Notes under the pieces: model-generated | What the model was told of the DNA's origin: nothing | The model's database searches: none | The model's input: the letters and a program-made list of their open reading frames with translations, nothing else | Part shown: positions 41,850 to 50,224 of the stretch, in pieces | How positions within the stretch are numbered: position 1 is the stretch's first letter | Layout of the letters: every line of letters begins with the position of its first letter | Assembly (NCBI GenBank): GCA_017536475.1 | Contig: JAFXHH010000007.1 | Coordinates: 153,929 to 217,928 of the forward strand | Reading direction: 5' to 3' | Length of the DNA: 64,000 bases | Source: Clostridia bacterium | GTDB lineage: Bacteria > Bacillota > Clostridia > Oscillospirales > CAG-272 | Translations under genes and position numbers: made by a program

Positions 41850-42206
41850 TTATTTGTTTTCTGCGGAAGATTTTGCGGTGTTGAGAGATGCGATCAGCAT
41901 ACGCTTGATTTCTTCGGCTAACGAAAGCAACTTATCAAAATCGTAAACTATTAAATTTGTGCGCTTCAACAAGGTGAGCCAATAAATACTTTCACCCGTC
42001 TCTTTGAGAGAAATATGTAATTTTGAGATAAAATCCGCTTTGCTGTTTCCGTAAATCGCTTCGTTTATGTTTGCGCCTACACTTGTAGCAGAACGCAATA
42101 ATTGCTTTGCGATCGTCGTATCCTTTTTACTCTTTGAAAATTCCTCGTAGAAAAGCACAATCTGAGTCGCAAAGTCCATAGATTTTTCAAGTAATGGGCT
42201 ATTCAT
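41850..42206 (-). CDS. Four-helix-bundle protein (S23/IVS family)
   Basis: 118 residues from ATG 42206 (AGAGAGG, 8-nt spacing; the GTG at 42215 overlaps the ribosome site). Matches the four-helix-bundle family first seen as proteins coded in 23S rRNA intervening sequences: LLEKSMDFATQIVLFYEEF; TIAKQLLRSATSVGANINEA; SKADFISKLHISLKETGESI; YWLTLL. These are small all-helical proteins of unclear function, often in accessory DNA. No rRNA is nearby here. First gene of the AT-rich three-gene unit. Confidence 0.9.
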   Translation of the reverse strand: MNSPLLEKSMDFATQIVLFYEEFSKSKKDTTIAKQLLRSATSVGANINEAIYGNSKADFISKLHISLKETGESIYWLTLLKRTNLIVYDFDKLLSLAEEIKRMLIASLNTAKSSAENK

Positions 42207-42229
42207 TGTCTTCACCTCTCTTTGAAATC

Positions 42230-42258
42230 ATTATATCACATTTTTAACTAAAAATCAA
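42230..42258 (-). promoter_or_regulatory. Promoter of the four-helix-bundle gene
   Basis: Minus strand TTGATT (42258-42253), 17-bp spacer, extended TGTGATATAAT (42235-42230). Confidence 0.75.
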
Positions 42259-42385
42259 TGCTTTTCGACCAACGGGAGAAAAGCTACCTTTTCTTTTCTC
42301 TCTTCTCTCTTATCTCTTCTCTGGAAAAGTCGCGCGGGGAGAGGTTAGAGAAAAGTGAAGGGTGAAAAGAGAATAGTGAAAAGTA

Positions 42386-42420
42386 CAAAAAGAAAAAGCC
42401 GCTTGCGCGACTTTTCTTTT
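42386..42420 (-). terminator. Terminator after tRNA-fMet
   Basis: Minus strand AAAAAGAAAAGTCGCGC...GCGGCTTTTTCTTTTT directly after the CCA end. Confidence 0.6.
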
Positions 42421-42498
<78 letters not shown>

Positions 42499-42524
42499 AT
42501 ATTTAATTTTCGGCTTGAGGCTTT

Positions 42525-42771
42525 CCACCCCATTCATAACCCGAAGTGACCTCCGGCGAGTTTTGCTTCACAAAACTCGTACAGTAAACCGCAAGCGGTT
42601 TACGTATGTTATCGCTACGCGCCGCCGCAGGCGCATAGTCATTTTCTCGCTTCGTTTCTCTCAGCTCGAAAATTCCTTGCTTCGTGCGGTTTCACTTCAC
42701 GAAAACGATACTCAATCGTTTTCGCTCGTTCACCCAACGAGCTACCAAGCTGCTCTACCCCGCGATATTTA
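42525..42771. repeat. Mini-hairpin array ending in a copy of the tRNA-fMet 5' half
   Basis: Hairpins include CGAGTTTTG/CAAAACTCG, TAAACCGC/GCGGTTTA and GCGCC/GGCGC. The right end (42737-42771) repeats 35 bp of the tRNA-fMet 5' part (42471-42505) exactly, while TGACCTCCGG near 42548 matches the tRNA past its anticodon. It looks like a tRNA copy opened in the anticodon arm by a hairpin array. It lies between the two real tRNA genes, in their transcript. Confidence 0.65.
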
Positions 42772-42817
42772 GTTTGACGAGAAGCGGCTCTCGCCCCTCC
42801 CCCTGTTTGCACCACGG

Positions 42818-42906
42818 TGGTGCCGGTGACCGGTCTCGAACCGGTACGATACTCTCGTATCACGGGATTTTAAGTCCCGGGCGTCTGCCAATTCCGCCAC
42901 ACCGGC
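42818..42906 (-). tRNA. tRNA-Leu (TAA)
   Basis: 89 nt, long variable arm (GATACGAGAGTATC), anticodon loop CTTAAAA, acceptor GCCGGTG/CACCGGC, encoded CCA. Confidence 0.93.
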
Positions 42907-42933
42907 AACTTACATCTCCGTTCCGTGCACTAT

Positions 42934-42962
42934 ATTATATCACAGTACGGCTTGCTTGTCAA
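42934..42962 (-). promoter_or_regulatory. Promoter of tRNA-Leu/tRNA-fMet unit
   Basis: Minus strand TTGACA (42962-42957), 17-bp spacer, TATAAT with TG extension (42939-42934): full consensus. Confidence 0.9.
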
Positions 42963-43133
42963 CCCTTTTTTGCAAAAAAGTCCAAAAAAGATTTTTACAT
43001 CGTTCGACGTTATCTGACGTCACAGCGGCCAGGCACTCCGCCATCCCCTCCCCCTTCTTCTATTTTTTCCTTTTCCCCCTTCACTTTTCCCGCTTCGCTT
43101 GCCTCCCTCCCCGCGAAAAATTCCGCTTCTCTA

Positions 43134-43162
43134 TTGACAATCGAGGAAATATCCCTTATAAT
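43134..43162 (+). promoter_or_regulatory. Promoter of the beta-helix surface protein gene
   Basis: TTGACA (43134-43139), 17-bp spacer, TATAAT (43157-43162); leader of about 140 nt before the start at 43309. Confidence 0.85.
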
Positions 43163-43308
43163 ATTTATAAGATGACCGGCCGTCAAAAAGCGATGATCGG
43201 AAACTGAATTTCCCCAAATTCCCTTTAAAAAATACGAACGAATAAGCCTTGAAGCAGGCAAAAGAGCGAAAAAAGCTTCAATACATTTTAAATCGGAGGA
43301 TACCTATT

Positions 43309-46300
43309 ATGAGATCAAACAACAAGATCAAGACCATAGGACTTATAATATCGGTCCTTATGATAATGACCGCAATATGCGGAGTATCGCTGATCGCGGG
43401 CGCGACGGAGGGCGAGACAAATCTGGTGGAGCTCACCACCGATAGCGGAACCGTCGGCTATAAGACCCTTGACGACGCGCTCAGTGCGGCAAAGGACAGC
43501 GGCGGCAAGCTCACCCTGCTCGCCGACTGCACGATCGCAACAGAGGTTATTGTATCCGATCACGTCTACGAGCTCGATCTTAACGGCAAGACCCTGACCA
43601 GCGAAAATCTCGGTGTGTTCAAGATAGGCTCCGATGCAAAGATGACTATAACCGACAGTGTCGGGGGCGGCAAGATATCTTCGCTTGACGCAAGCGCGTA
43701 TGTCATTTATAATTACGGCACGCTGACTCTCAATTCTGTAACGGTCACCGGAGCAGGCGGTATATTCAGCGCGAGTAACAATGACAACGTAACATATCTC
43801 ACCGTAACCGACAGTAAGATCGAGTCGACCGTATATTCTGCGATCGAAAACAGAGGAACCGCCACTATCACAAACGTCGAAGCCAGCTGCACAAGCGCCG
43901 GGGGCGCCGCACTTGAAAATCACGGAACTCTTACCGTGGATAGCGGCAAATTTGTCGGTACAAGGGCGGTCCTGACCCACGGCGGCACGCTTGATATCCT
44001 TGGGGGAAATTTTGAAGGAACGACTCACGGGGCAATTTATATGATCGGCGGCGAAGTCAACGTATTCAACGGCTACTTCATGGGTAAAAGCCAGGTAACT
44101 GGAGACTATCTTGTCGCCGACGTAGGCGATAATTCTACCCTCACGATAACCTCGGGTATCTTCCCCAACGGTATCACAACGGTCGGCACCGATATCGCTT
44201 CGATCATCGCACAAGGCAGCGCACTCTACGACACAAGCTTTGTAAAAACGGAAATTGAAAGCGGTGTTACAAGCACTGAGAACGATTATTTTTACGTCTA
44301 CCCCGATTGTGCGGCAATCGTGATCGACAGCACATCGAAGCTGGTCGAATCCTTTGACAGCGTAAACGATGCAATCGAATTTTTGAACACCAGCGTACAT
44401 ACGTCCATCACGGTGCTCAGCTCCACGGATGAGGATATAACGATCCCGTACAGCACAAGCTTCCTCACGGGTCGCAACAAGCTCAGCGGCAACGTGACCA
44501 ACTACGGAAATATCTTCGAAGGCGTTTACAGCGGCAAGGTCACCAACTACGGAAACATATACGACAGTATATTTGAAGGCGAGGTCGTCGTTATGGGCGA
44601 CAACCAGATCGAAGAGGACGTCGTCATCACGGGTACGATCCACGCGGGAACGTTCAACGGCAAGGTCACGCTCGACGGCGGAGAGATATTAGGCGGAGAA
44701 TACAACTGCGAGGTCGTACTCAATGCAGGCTCTACCTTTAGCAACGAAGCAGACTACGGCTTGATCCTGGGCGACGGCTTCAAGCTCACGAACAACGGCG
44801 GTACGCTCAACTGCACCAGCCACATCGGTGAGCCGACCTGTACGGATCCTGCAAGCTGTCGTCTCTGCGGCGAGAGCTTTGGAGAGACCGATCCCAACGC
44901 ACACGTCGAAGGCGCGGCGGCTACCTGTAGCTCTTACGCCATCTGTCTGCTTTGCGGTGAGGAGTACGGAGAGCTTGGCGACCACGTCTTCGGCGAGAAC
45001 GGAAAATGCACGGTCGCGGAATGTGACGTAGCTGCAGAGGTAAGGATCGGAAGCGTATTCTACACCGACTGTTCCGAAGCGTTAGCCAACGCGGTCAGCA
45101 GCGACATGATAGTTGCGGTATGCGATTTTGAAATAGACGGTCTTTATATTCCCGAAGGCGTTACCTTTGACGGCGCAGACTTTACTATCACTCTCGGAGA
45201 GGATTGCGACGTAACAGTTTTAGGAACGATCATCGGCGGAACCTTCGTCGTCAACGACGGCGGTGAGATCGAAGTAGAAGTTGGGGGCACGATAGACGGC
45301 GGCAGCTTCTACGGCGAGGTCTATAACTCGGGAACTATACTGTCGGGCAGCTTCCTTTACGGCGGCTTATACAACAATCCCGACGGAACTATTCACAATG
45401 AAGGCGGATTCGTATTCGGAGATGGCGTATGGTTCGAAAATGTCGACGGAGACGTCTTATGCACCAACCACGTTGGCGGCGAGGCGACCTGTAGAGAGCT
45501 TGCAGTATGTCTGCTCTGTGAGACCGCTTACGGCGATCTTGCCGACCACCCGGACTTTGACCGCAACCACATCTGCGATTACGGCTGCGACGAGCGCGTA
45601 GGCGAGCACAGCGACAGCAACACCGACGGCGATCACCTCTGCGACCACGGTTGCAACGTATCCCTCGAGGAATGCTATGGCGGTAAGGCGACCTGCACCT
45701 CTCCCGCGATCTGCGAGGTATGCAGTCAAACCTACGGCGAAGTCGACCCGAATGCTCATAAGGACGAGAACAACGACCACGTCTGCGATTACGGCTGCGA
45801 CGAGCACGTAGGCGAGCACAGCGACAGCAACACCGACAACGACCACGTCTGTGACTACGGCTGCGGTGAGACCATCGAGGAATGCTCGGGCGGTAAGGCG
45901 ACCTGCACCTCTCCCGCGATCTGTGAGATCTGCGGCGAAAGCTTTGGAGAGCTTGATCCCAACGGTCACAAGTGGCTCGACGCGACCGTCGACGCACCCA
46001 AGACCTGTGAGCTCTGCGGAAAAACCGAGGGCGATCCCCTTTCCGAAGAAACGACCACGGCCGACGGCGGCGGACAGACTACGACCGACGGCGGTGAGCA
46101 GACAACCGACGGCGGTGAGCAGACTACCACCGACGACGGAGAACAGACCACCGACGACGGTGAGCAGACCACCGACAACGGCGAACAGACCACGACGGAC
46201 GACGCCAGCAACAAAAAGAAGGGCTGTAAGGGCACGGTCGGCATCGGCGCGGCAGCGATCGTTGTGACCGCGGCATTCGCAGGCTTGATTTCCTTCAAGA

Positions 46301-46314
46301 AAAAGGAAGATTAA
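43309..46314 (+). CDS. Beta-helix-like surface protein with CxxC repeats and C-terminal anchor
   Basis: 1,001 residues from ATG 43309 (GGAGG, 9-nt spacing; an upstream start at 43249 has no ribosome site). Signal peptide (TIGLIISVLMIMTAICGVSL, cleavage after IAGA), then short beta repeats (NHGTLTVDSGKF; HGGTLDILGGNF; TNYGNIYDSIFEGEV) that should form a solenoid. CxxC units (TCTDPASCRLCGESFGE) interrupt it. Two copies of a DHVCDYGCDEHVGEHSDSN block follow at about 760-880. A Thr/Asp/Gly/Gln linker (TTDGGEQ repeats) leads to one membrane segment and a KKKED tail. No LPxTG motif. Own promoter and terminator. Likely wall-spanning surface protein; partner unknown. Confidence 0.85.
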   Translation: MRSNNKIKTIGLIISVLMIMTAICGVSLIAGATEGETNLVELTTDSGTVGYKTLDDALSAAKDSGGKLTLLADCTIATEVIVSDHVYELDLNGKTLTSENLGVFKIGSDAKMTITDSVGGGKISSLDASAYVIYNYGTLTLNSVTVTGAGGIFSASNNDNVTYLTVTDSKIESTVYSAIENRGTATITNVEASCTSAGGAALENHGTLTVDSGKFVGTRAVLTHGGTLDILGGNFEGTTHGAIYMIGGEVNVFNGYFMGKSQVTGDYLVADVGDNSTLTITSGIFPNGITTVGTDIASIIAQGSALYDTSFVKTEIESGVTSTENDYFYVYPDCAAIVIDSTSKLVESFDSVNDAIEFLNTSVHTSITVLSSTDEDITIPYSTSFLTGRNKLSGNVTNYGNIFEGVYSGKVTNYGNIYDSIFEGEVVVMGDNQIEEDVVITGTIHAGTFNGKVTLDGGEILGGEYNCEVVLNAGSTFSNEADYGLILGDGFKLTNNGGTLNCTSHIGEPTCTDPASCRLCGESFGETDPNAHVEGAAATCSSYAICLLCGEEYGELGDHVFGENGKCTVAECDVAAEVRIGSVFYTDCSEALANAVSSDMIVAVCDFEIDGLYIPEGVTFDGADFTITLGEDCDVTVLGTIIGGTFVVNDGGEIEVEVGGTIDGGSFYGEVYNSGTILSGSFLYGGLYNNPDGTIHNEGGFVFGDGVWFENVDGDVLCTNHVGGEATCRELAVCLLCETAYGDLADHPDFDRNHICDYGCDERVGEHSDSNTDGDHLCDHGCNVSLEECYGGKATCTSPAICEVCSQTYGEVDPNAHKDENNDHVCDYGCDEHVGEHSDSNTDNDHVCDYGCGETIEECSGGKATCTSPAICEICGESFGELDPNGHKWLDATVDAPKTCELCGKTEGDPLSEETTTADGGGQTTTDGGEQTTDGGEQTTTDDGEQTTDDGEQTTDNGEQTTTDDASNKKKGCKGTVGIGAAAIVVTAAFAGLISFKKKED

Positions 46315-46352
46315 AAATAAAAGTCTTCAAATTTAACGAGAAATAGCAAAAT

Positions 46353-46387
46353 GCCGACACGGAAAAAGTCCGTGTCGGCTCTTTTAT
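46353..46387 (+). terminator. Terminator after the beta-helix protein gene
   Basis: Arms GCCGACACGGA / TCCGTGTCGGC around AAAAG, followed by TCTTTTAT. Confidence 0.8.
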
Positions 46388-46406
46388 GTTCCACTTAAAA
46401 CAAAGA

Positions 46407-46435
46407 TTGACATTTTCAACTCTTTATGATAGAAT
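46407..46435 (+). promoter_or_regulatory. Promoter of traX-like gene
   Basis: TTGACA (46407-46412), 17-bp spacer, TAGAAT (46430-46435). Confidence 0.7.
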
Positions 46436-46467
46436 TAAAGCAAGAAATCACCCAAAAGGAGCCCAAA

Positions 46468-47220
46468 ATGCCCACCGAAAGCCAAAAAACAGGAATTTTA
46501 AGCAACAACGCGCTGAAAATTCTCGCTTCGCTCTTTATGATATCCGACCACGTCGGCGTCATTCTTTTCCCGAATATTCTCTGGCTCCGCATCGTCGGAC
46601 GGCTCGCCTTTCCGATCTTCGCGTATCTGATCGCGGAGGGAGCCAAGCATACGCGCAGCAAGGTCCGCCATTTTCTGACTATGTTCGCGTTCGCACTTGT
46701 AATTCAGGTAGTTTACTTCATATATCAGCCGAGCAACGAGATGAGCGTGCTGGTCACGTTCACGCTCTCGCTCGCCGTCATCTACGCGCTTGAATTTTTC
46801 AAAAGCGCACTCTTTTCGGCGAGTGCCAAGACCTCGAAAAAGCTCCTCGGCGCCCTGCTCTTTTTCGGCTCGATAGCGGCGGTCTGTGCCCTCAGCCTCG
46901 TGCTTGACCTCGACTACGGTGCAGAGGGAGCGCTCCTGCCCGTCTTCCCCGCCCTGTTCACGACGCCGAAGACCGACGGCGAGCCCCCCGCGATATTCAG
47001 TCAGCTCGACACAAAATGCTTCCGTATTATCGCGACTGCGCTGGGCACGCTCGCGCTCGCAATCGCCGACGGCGGAATACAATATCTCGGACTTTGCGCG
47101 ATCCCTTTGCTCTTTCTCTACTCCGAGCAGCGCGGCAGACTCAAAATGAAGTATTTTTTCTATATCTTCTACCCCGCGCACCTGCTCTTGATCTACGCGA
47201 TATCAATGATGATCAATTAA
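46468..47220 (+). CDS. TraX-family membrane protein (probable acyltransferase)
   Basis: 250 residues from ATG 46468 (AAAAGGAG, 7-nt spacing). Matches the TraX family: LKILASLFMISDHVGVILFP near the start, RIVGRLAFPIFAYLIAEGAK, about eight membrane segments, and the closing YFFYIFYPAHLLLIYAI. F-plasmid TraX acetylates pilin, and chromosomal relatives in Firmicutes are thought to acylate surface molecules; the substrate here is unknown. No conjugation genes are nearby. Single-gene unit with promoter and terminator. Confidence 0.9.
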   Translation: MPTESQKTGILSNNALKILASLFMISDHVGVILFPNILWLRIVGRLAFPIFAYLIAEGAKHTRSKVRHFLTMFAFALVIQVVYFIYQPSNEMSVLVTFTLSLAVIYALEFFKSALFSASAKTSKKLLGALLFFGSIAAVCALSLVLDLDYGAEGALLPVFPALFTTPKTDGEPPAIFSQLDTKCFRIIATALGTLALAIADGGIQYLGLCAIPLLFLYSEQRGRLKMKYFFYIFYPAHLLLIYAISMMIN

Positions 47221-47265
47221 AAAAGAACGAAACGGCAAACGCACAAAATTAGCGACAAAACCGAA

Positions 47266-47297
47266 AAGCCTTCTCCAGTGGGAGAAGGCTTTTTTAT
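47266..47297. terminator. Bidirectional terminator between traX-like and GH20 genes
   Basis: Arms AAGCCTTCTCC / GGAGAAGGCTT, T-runs on both sides; serves the convergent genes at 46468 and 47351. Confidence 0.8.
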
Positions 47298-47350
47298 GTT
47301 AAAATCACGCGCCAAGCGCATATAAGAACCTGCTTCGCAGAACCTTGGTA

Positions 47351-48961
47351 TTAGATTCCCCAATACATTACGCCGCAGGTCATATTCTTGAGCACGTCGT
47401 TGTAGTTGAGCGCCTCCTCCTTCGGACCGAACGGCAAAAGCTCGCCCTCAAGCTCGGGGATAGAGTCGACCTTGCCGTCCACATAGTCAAGGAGTCTGCG
47501 ACGACAAGATTCAAGACGGCGCAAGCAGCCGCCAAGGCGGATATCCTGCACGTCAAAGCCCTGCGGCTTATTTTCAAGCATCCACTGCTTTTCATTCGAG
47601 GCGGCAAAGAGCCTGACTCTCTTGATCGCCTCGGTGTAGTCGTTATTTGCAAGAGCGCGGAGCGCGTCCTTGTCGCCGTTTCTGTAAGCCTCGCGGGTCT
47701 TGACTCCCAGCTCCGCCTTGACCTCAAGCGCCGAGCAGAGCTTTGCAAGATTGTCGAAAAGATAGCCGTATCTGCGGCTCTTTTTCGCGGTTGTGGCAAG
47801 CTTGCGCGAGACCGCGCCAAACTCCTCACCAATTCCCCTTTTGACCGTACCGTCGAGGAAGCCGTTGAAACAGTCCGAATAAAGCATATACTTCGAGGGG
47901 TTGCGCGGACCGCTGCCCTCGGGCACGCTCACGTGATCGGGCAGATCGAGCGCCATAAACTCGTCAAAGTCAATACCCGTAAATCTCTTGAACTTCGCCT
48001 TGATCTTCTCGTCGTCGGTGTGACCCTTGGCGTACTCGGAGAGATAGAAAAGCGCAGGCAGAGCCGCAAAGCGCGAGCACTCGCCGCCGTTATCTCCCCA
48101 CATCGTGAAGAATACGTTTTTGACCTTGTTCTTTCTGCACGCCTCAAGCGCGGGGATCATAGAGCGCAGGGAGTATTCGTTGTTCGGGCAGAAGCCGCAC
48201 CAAGTCCAGACGCCGCCCGCAAACCAGATGTCGCTCGTAAATTGCTTGTGGTTGTAGATCATATCGTCAAAGCATTTTTCCTCGGTGTGATAGTAGTCCC
48301 AATAAACAGGAGTGACACACTCGGGTCGCGCCTCGATATATTCGCGCGGGATCTCGGTCTTTTCAACGTAATAGCGACCGTTCGTCCATCTGTTAAAGAA
48401 CATATCCGACCACATCATCGGCTCAAAGCCATACTTCGACGCGATCTCAACGACTCGCTCAAGATGCTTTTTCATTATCTTGTCAACGGTCTCGTAGCCG
48501 TTCTGCGTAAGATATCTGCCGCGGCCGAGCTGATGCGCCTCGTCCATACCGACGTGAATACGGCGCGAACGGAAGCACTCGGCACAGCTTGCGAGCATGT
48601 GGTCGATCAGCGCATAGCAGCGCTCGTCACCGACGAGCAGAATGTCCTCGGCGTCGGTCGGAAACTGCCCCCAACGGATAGTCGCGTTGAGGTGCGCGAG
48701 CGTCTGAATACAAGGGATCAGCTCGATGCCGAGCGAATACGCGAAGTCGTCGAGAGATTTGAGCTCGTCCTTCGAGTATCTGCCGCGCATATAGCCGAAA
48801 AAGGGCTCGCCGTCGACCTCGTAGGTGTCCTCGGTATAAAGCAAGAGAGTGTTGTAGCCCATTTTTGCAAGCAGGGGCATAAATTTTTTAAGTCCGTCAA
48901 CGCTCATAACGGCGTTTCGCGACATATCGACCATAACGCCAAAGCTTTTGAATTTGTACAT
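47351..48961 (-). CDS. GH20-family beta-N-acetylhexosaminidase-like enzyme
   Basis: 536 residues. TIM-barrel features of family 20: GYNTLLLYTEDTYEVDGEP, LIPCIQTLAHLNATIRWGQF and the catalytic Asp-Glu pair in HVGMDEAHQLGRG (Asp140-Glu141), then MMWSDMFF, TPVYWDYY and GGVWTWCGFCPNN. The enzyme would remove terminal GlcNAc or GalNAc from glycans or wall fragments. No signal peptide, so it acts on imported or internal substrates. Starts 37 nt after ddh and shares its promoter. The C-terminal 200 residues are helical. Confidence 0.85.
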   Translation of the reverse strand: MYKFKSFGVMVDMSRNAVMSVDGLKKFMPLLAKMGYNTLLLYTEDTYEVDGEPFFGYMRGRYSKDELKSLDDFAYSLGIELIPCIQTLAHLNATIRWGQFPTDAEDILLVGDERCYALIDHMLASCAECFRSRRIHVGMDEAHQLGRGRYLTQNGYETVDKIMKKHLERVVEIASKYGFEPMMWSDMFFNRWTNGRYYVEKTEIPREYIEARPECVTPVYWDYYHTEEKCFDDMIYNHKQFTSDIWFAGGVWTWCGFCPNNEYSLRSMIPALEACRKNKVKNVFFTMWGDNGGECSRFAALPALFYLSEYAKGHTDDEKIKAKFKRFTGIDFDEFMALDLPDHVSVPEGSGPRNPSKYMLYSDCFNGFLDGTVKRGIGEEFGAVSRKLATTAKKSRRYGYLFDNLAKLCSALEVKAELGVKTREAYRNGDKDALRALANNDYTEAIKRVRLFAASNEKQWMLENKPQGFDVQDIRLGGCLRRLESCRRRLLDYVDGKVDSIPELEGELLPFGPKEEALNYNDVLKNMTCGVMYWGI

Positions 48962-48998
48962 AGATCCTCCTCGGTTCAGCGACCCGTTTTATGTGTTA

Positions 48999-49985
48999 TC
49001 AAAGCAATTTTGCGATAATTTCCTCGTGCGAGAGGGGGGAAAGATAAGCGGGCGGCACGTCGAAGACGGTCTTGCAGCCGACTGCTCCTTCCCTTCTGAG
49101 TCTTGCCGCGGCGCGCGCGTAAGCGACGATGACCGAGGCAGTAAACTCGGGATTGGAATCGAGCTTAAGGCTGTATTCGATCACGTGCGAGTGCTCGCCA
49201 TCAAGACCCGTTCTGCCACTGCGGATAACGAATCCACCGTGAGGGATTCCCGCGTGGTCGCGCTCAAATTCCTCTTTCGTGATAAAGTGGACCGTGGTGT
49301 CGTAGTCGGCAAAGTAGTTGGGCATAGTCACGATCTCGCGCTCGATCTTCTCTCTGTCCGCGCCCTCGGCGGCGACCACGAAGCACTCGCGGATATGCTT
49401 TTGCCTCGTCGTGAGAGTCGGCGCCTGTCCTGCTCTGACCGCGTCGAGCGCGCTCTGTACGGGGATCGTGTACTGTTTACCGTCAAGCACGCCGTCCACG
49501 CGTCTGATCGCGTCGGAGTGACCCTGACTGACACCCTTGCCCCAAAAAGTGTAATCCTCGCCGTCGGGCAGGATCGCACCCGAGATAAGACGGTTGAGCG
49601 AGAACATACCGGGATCCCAGCCGACCGAGATCATGGCTACGTGTCCTCCCTCTTTCGCCGCCTTGTCGACGTTTGCAAAGTGCTCGGGAATACGAGCGTG
49701 CGTGTCGAAGCTGTCAACGACGGTAAAATGACGCGCAAGCGCGGGAGTCTGCACGGGCAGATCGGTCGCACTGCCGCCGCATATTATCATTACGTCAATA
49801 TCGTCTTTATATTTTTCAACCTCGTCTGCGCGTGCCACGACAGCGCCCGCGGTCGCAATTTTCAGCGACTCGGGATCGCGCCGCGTAAAGACGGCAACGA
49901 GCTCCATATCGGGATTCTGCCCGATAGCACTCTCAACTCCGCGTCCGAGATTTCCGTATCCAAAAATTCCTATTCTGATCTTCAT
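48999..49985 (-). CDS. ddh: meso-Diaminopimelate dehydrogenase
   Basis: 328 residues from ATG 49985 (GGAGA, 5-nt spacing). Makes meso-DAP in one NADPH-dependent step from tetrahydrodipicolinate, ammonia included, serving lysine and peptidoglycan synthesis. Seen: nucleotide-binding IRIGIFGYGNLGRGVE, CGGSATDLPVQTP, SFDTHARIPEHF, SVGWDPGMFSLNR, TFWGKGVSQGHSDAIRR and TVHFITKEEFERDHAGIPHG, which are strongly conserved in DAPDH. Length is normal. A longer frame to 50051 reads through the structured leader and is rejected because it would start at a TTG inside a hairpin. First gene of an operon with the GH20 gene. Confidence 0.95.
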   Translation of the reverse strand: MKIRIGIFGYGNLGRGVESAIGQNPDMELVAVFTRRDPESLKIATAGAVVARADEVEKYKDDIDVMIICGGSATDLPVQTPALARHFTVVDSFDTHARIPEHFANVDKAAKEGGHVAMISVGWDPGMFSLNRLISGAILPDGEDYTFWGKGVSQGHSDAIRRVDGVLDGKQYTIPVQSALDAVRAGQAPTLTTRQKHIRECFVVAAEGADREKIEREIVTMPNYFADYDTTVHFITKEEFERDHAGIPHGGFVIRSGRTGLDGEHSHVIEYSLKLDSNPEFTASVIVAYARAAARLRREGAVGCKTVFDVPPAYLSPLSHEEIIAKLL

Positions 49986-50120
49986 ATAAATCTCCATTCC
50001 GCCGCCTGCGGCGGCACAACCAGTAATCGATGAATTTTGCCTTGACGGCAAAATTCGCGCGTGAAACAGTTCACTTTATTTCAGATGGAATTAACTTTCA
50101 CGCTGACACCAGCCTTTCAT
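49986..50120 (-). promoter_or_regulatory. Structured 5' leader of ddh
   Basis: Minus strand order: CAGCGTGAAAG...GTTTCACGC stem, GAATTTTGCC/GGCAAAATTC stem, ATCGATTA, GCCGCC/GGCGGC stem ending in the ribosome site. The same order precedes the LiaF-like gene (62655-62778), and the second stem precedes the GGAIY gene (7938). It does not resemble the lysine riboswitch. Confidence 0.65.
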
Positions 50121-50128
50121 TTGATTAC

Positions 50129-50157
50129 AGTATATCACATTTTCCTTTCGATTTCAA
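50129..50157 (-). promoter_or_regulatory. Promoter of ddh-GH20 operon
   Basis: Minus strand TTGAAA (50157-50152), 17-bp spacer, TATACT with TG extension (50134-50129). Confidence 0.7.
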
Positions 50158-50224
50158 TAGTTTCCCCCTACCTTTTTTGAAAAAAAGGTAGGGGGGTGTA
50201 AAAGTGACTGATGCGACGATTTAT

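Noticed and set aside
49986..50051. N-terminal extension of ddh (and the similar one of the LiaF-like gene at 62713)
   Set aside because: Both would start at a TTG inside the shared leader hairpin without a ribosome site; the internal ATGs have good sites and match family N-termini.
49986..50120. Lysine riboswitch upstream of ddh
   Set aside because: Too short and lacks the five-helix L-box layout; the same leader precedes a gene unrelated to lysine.
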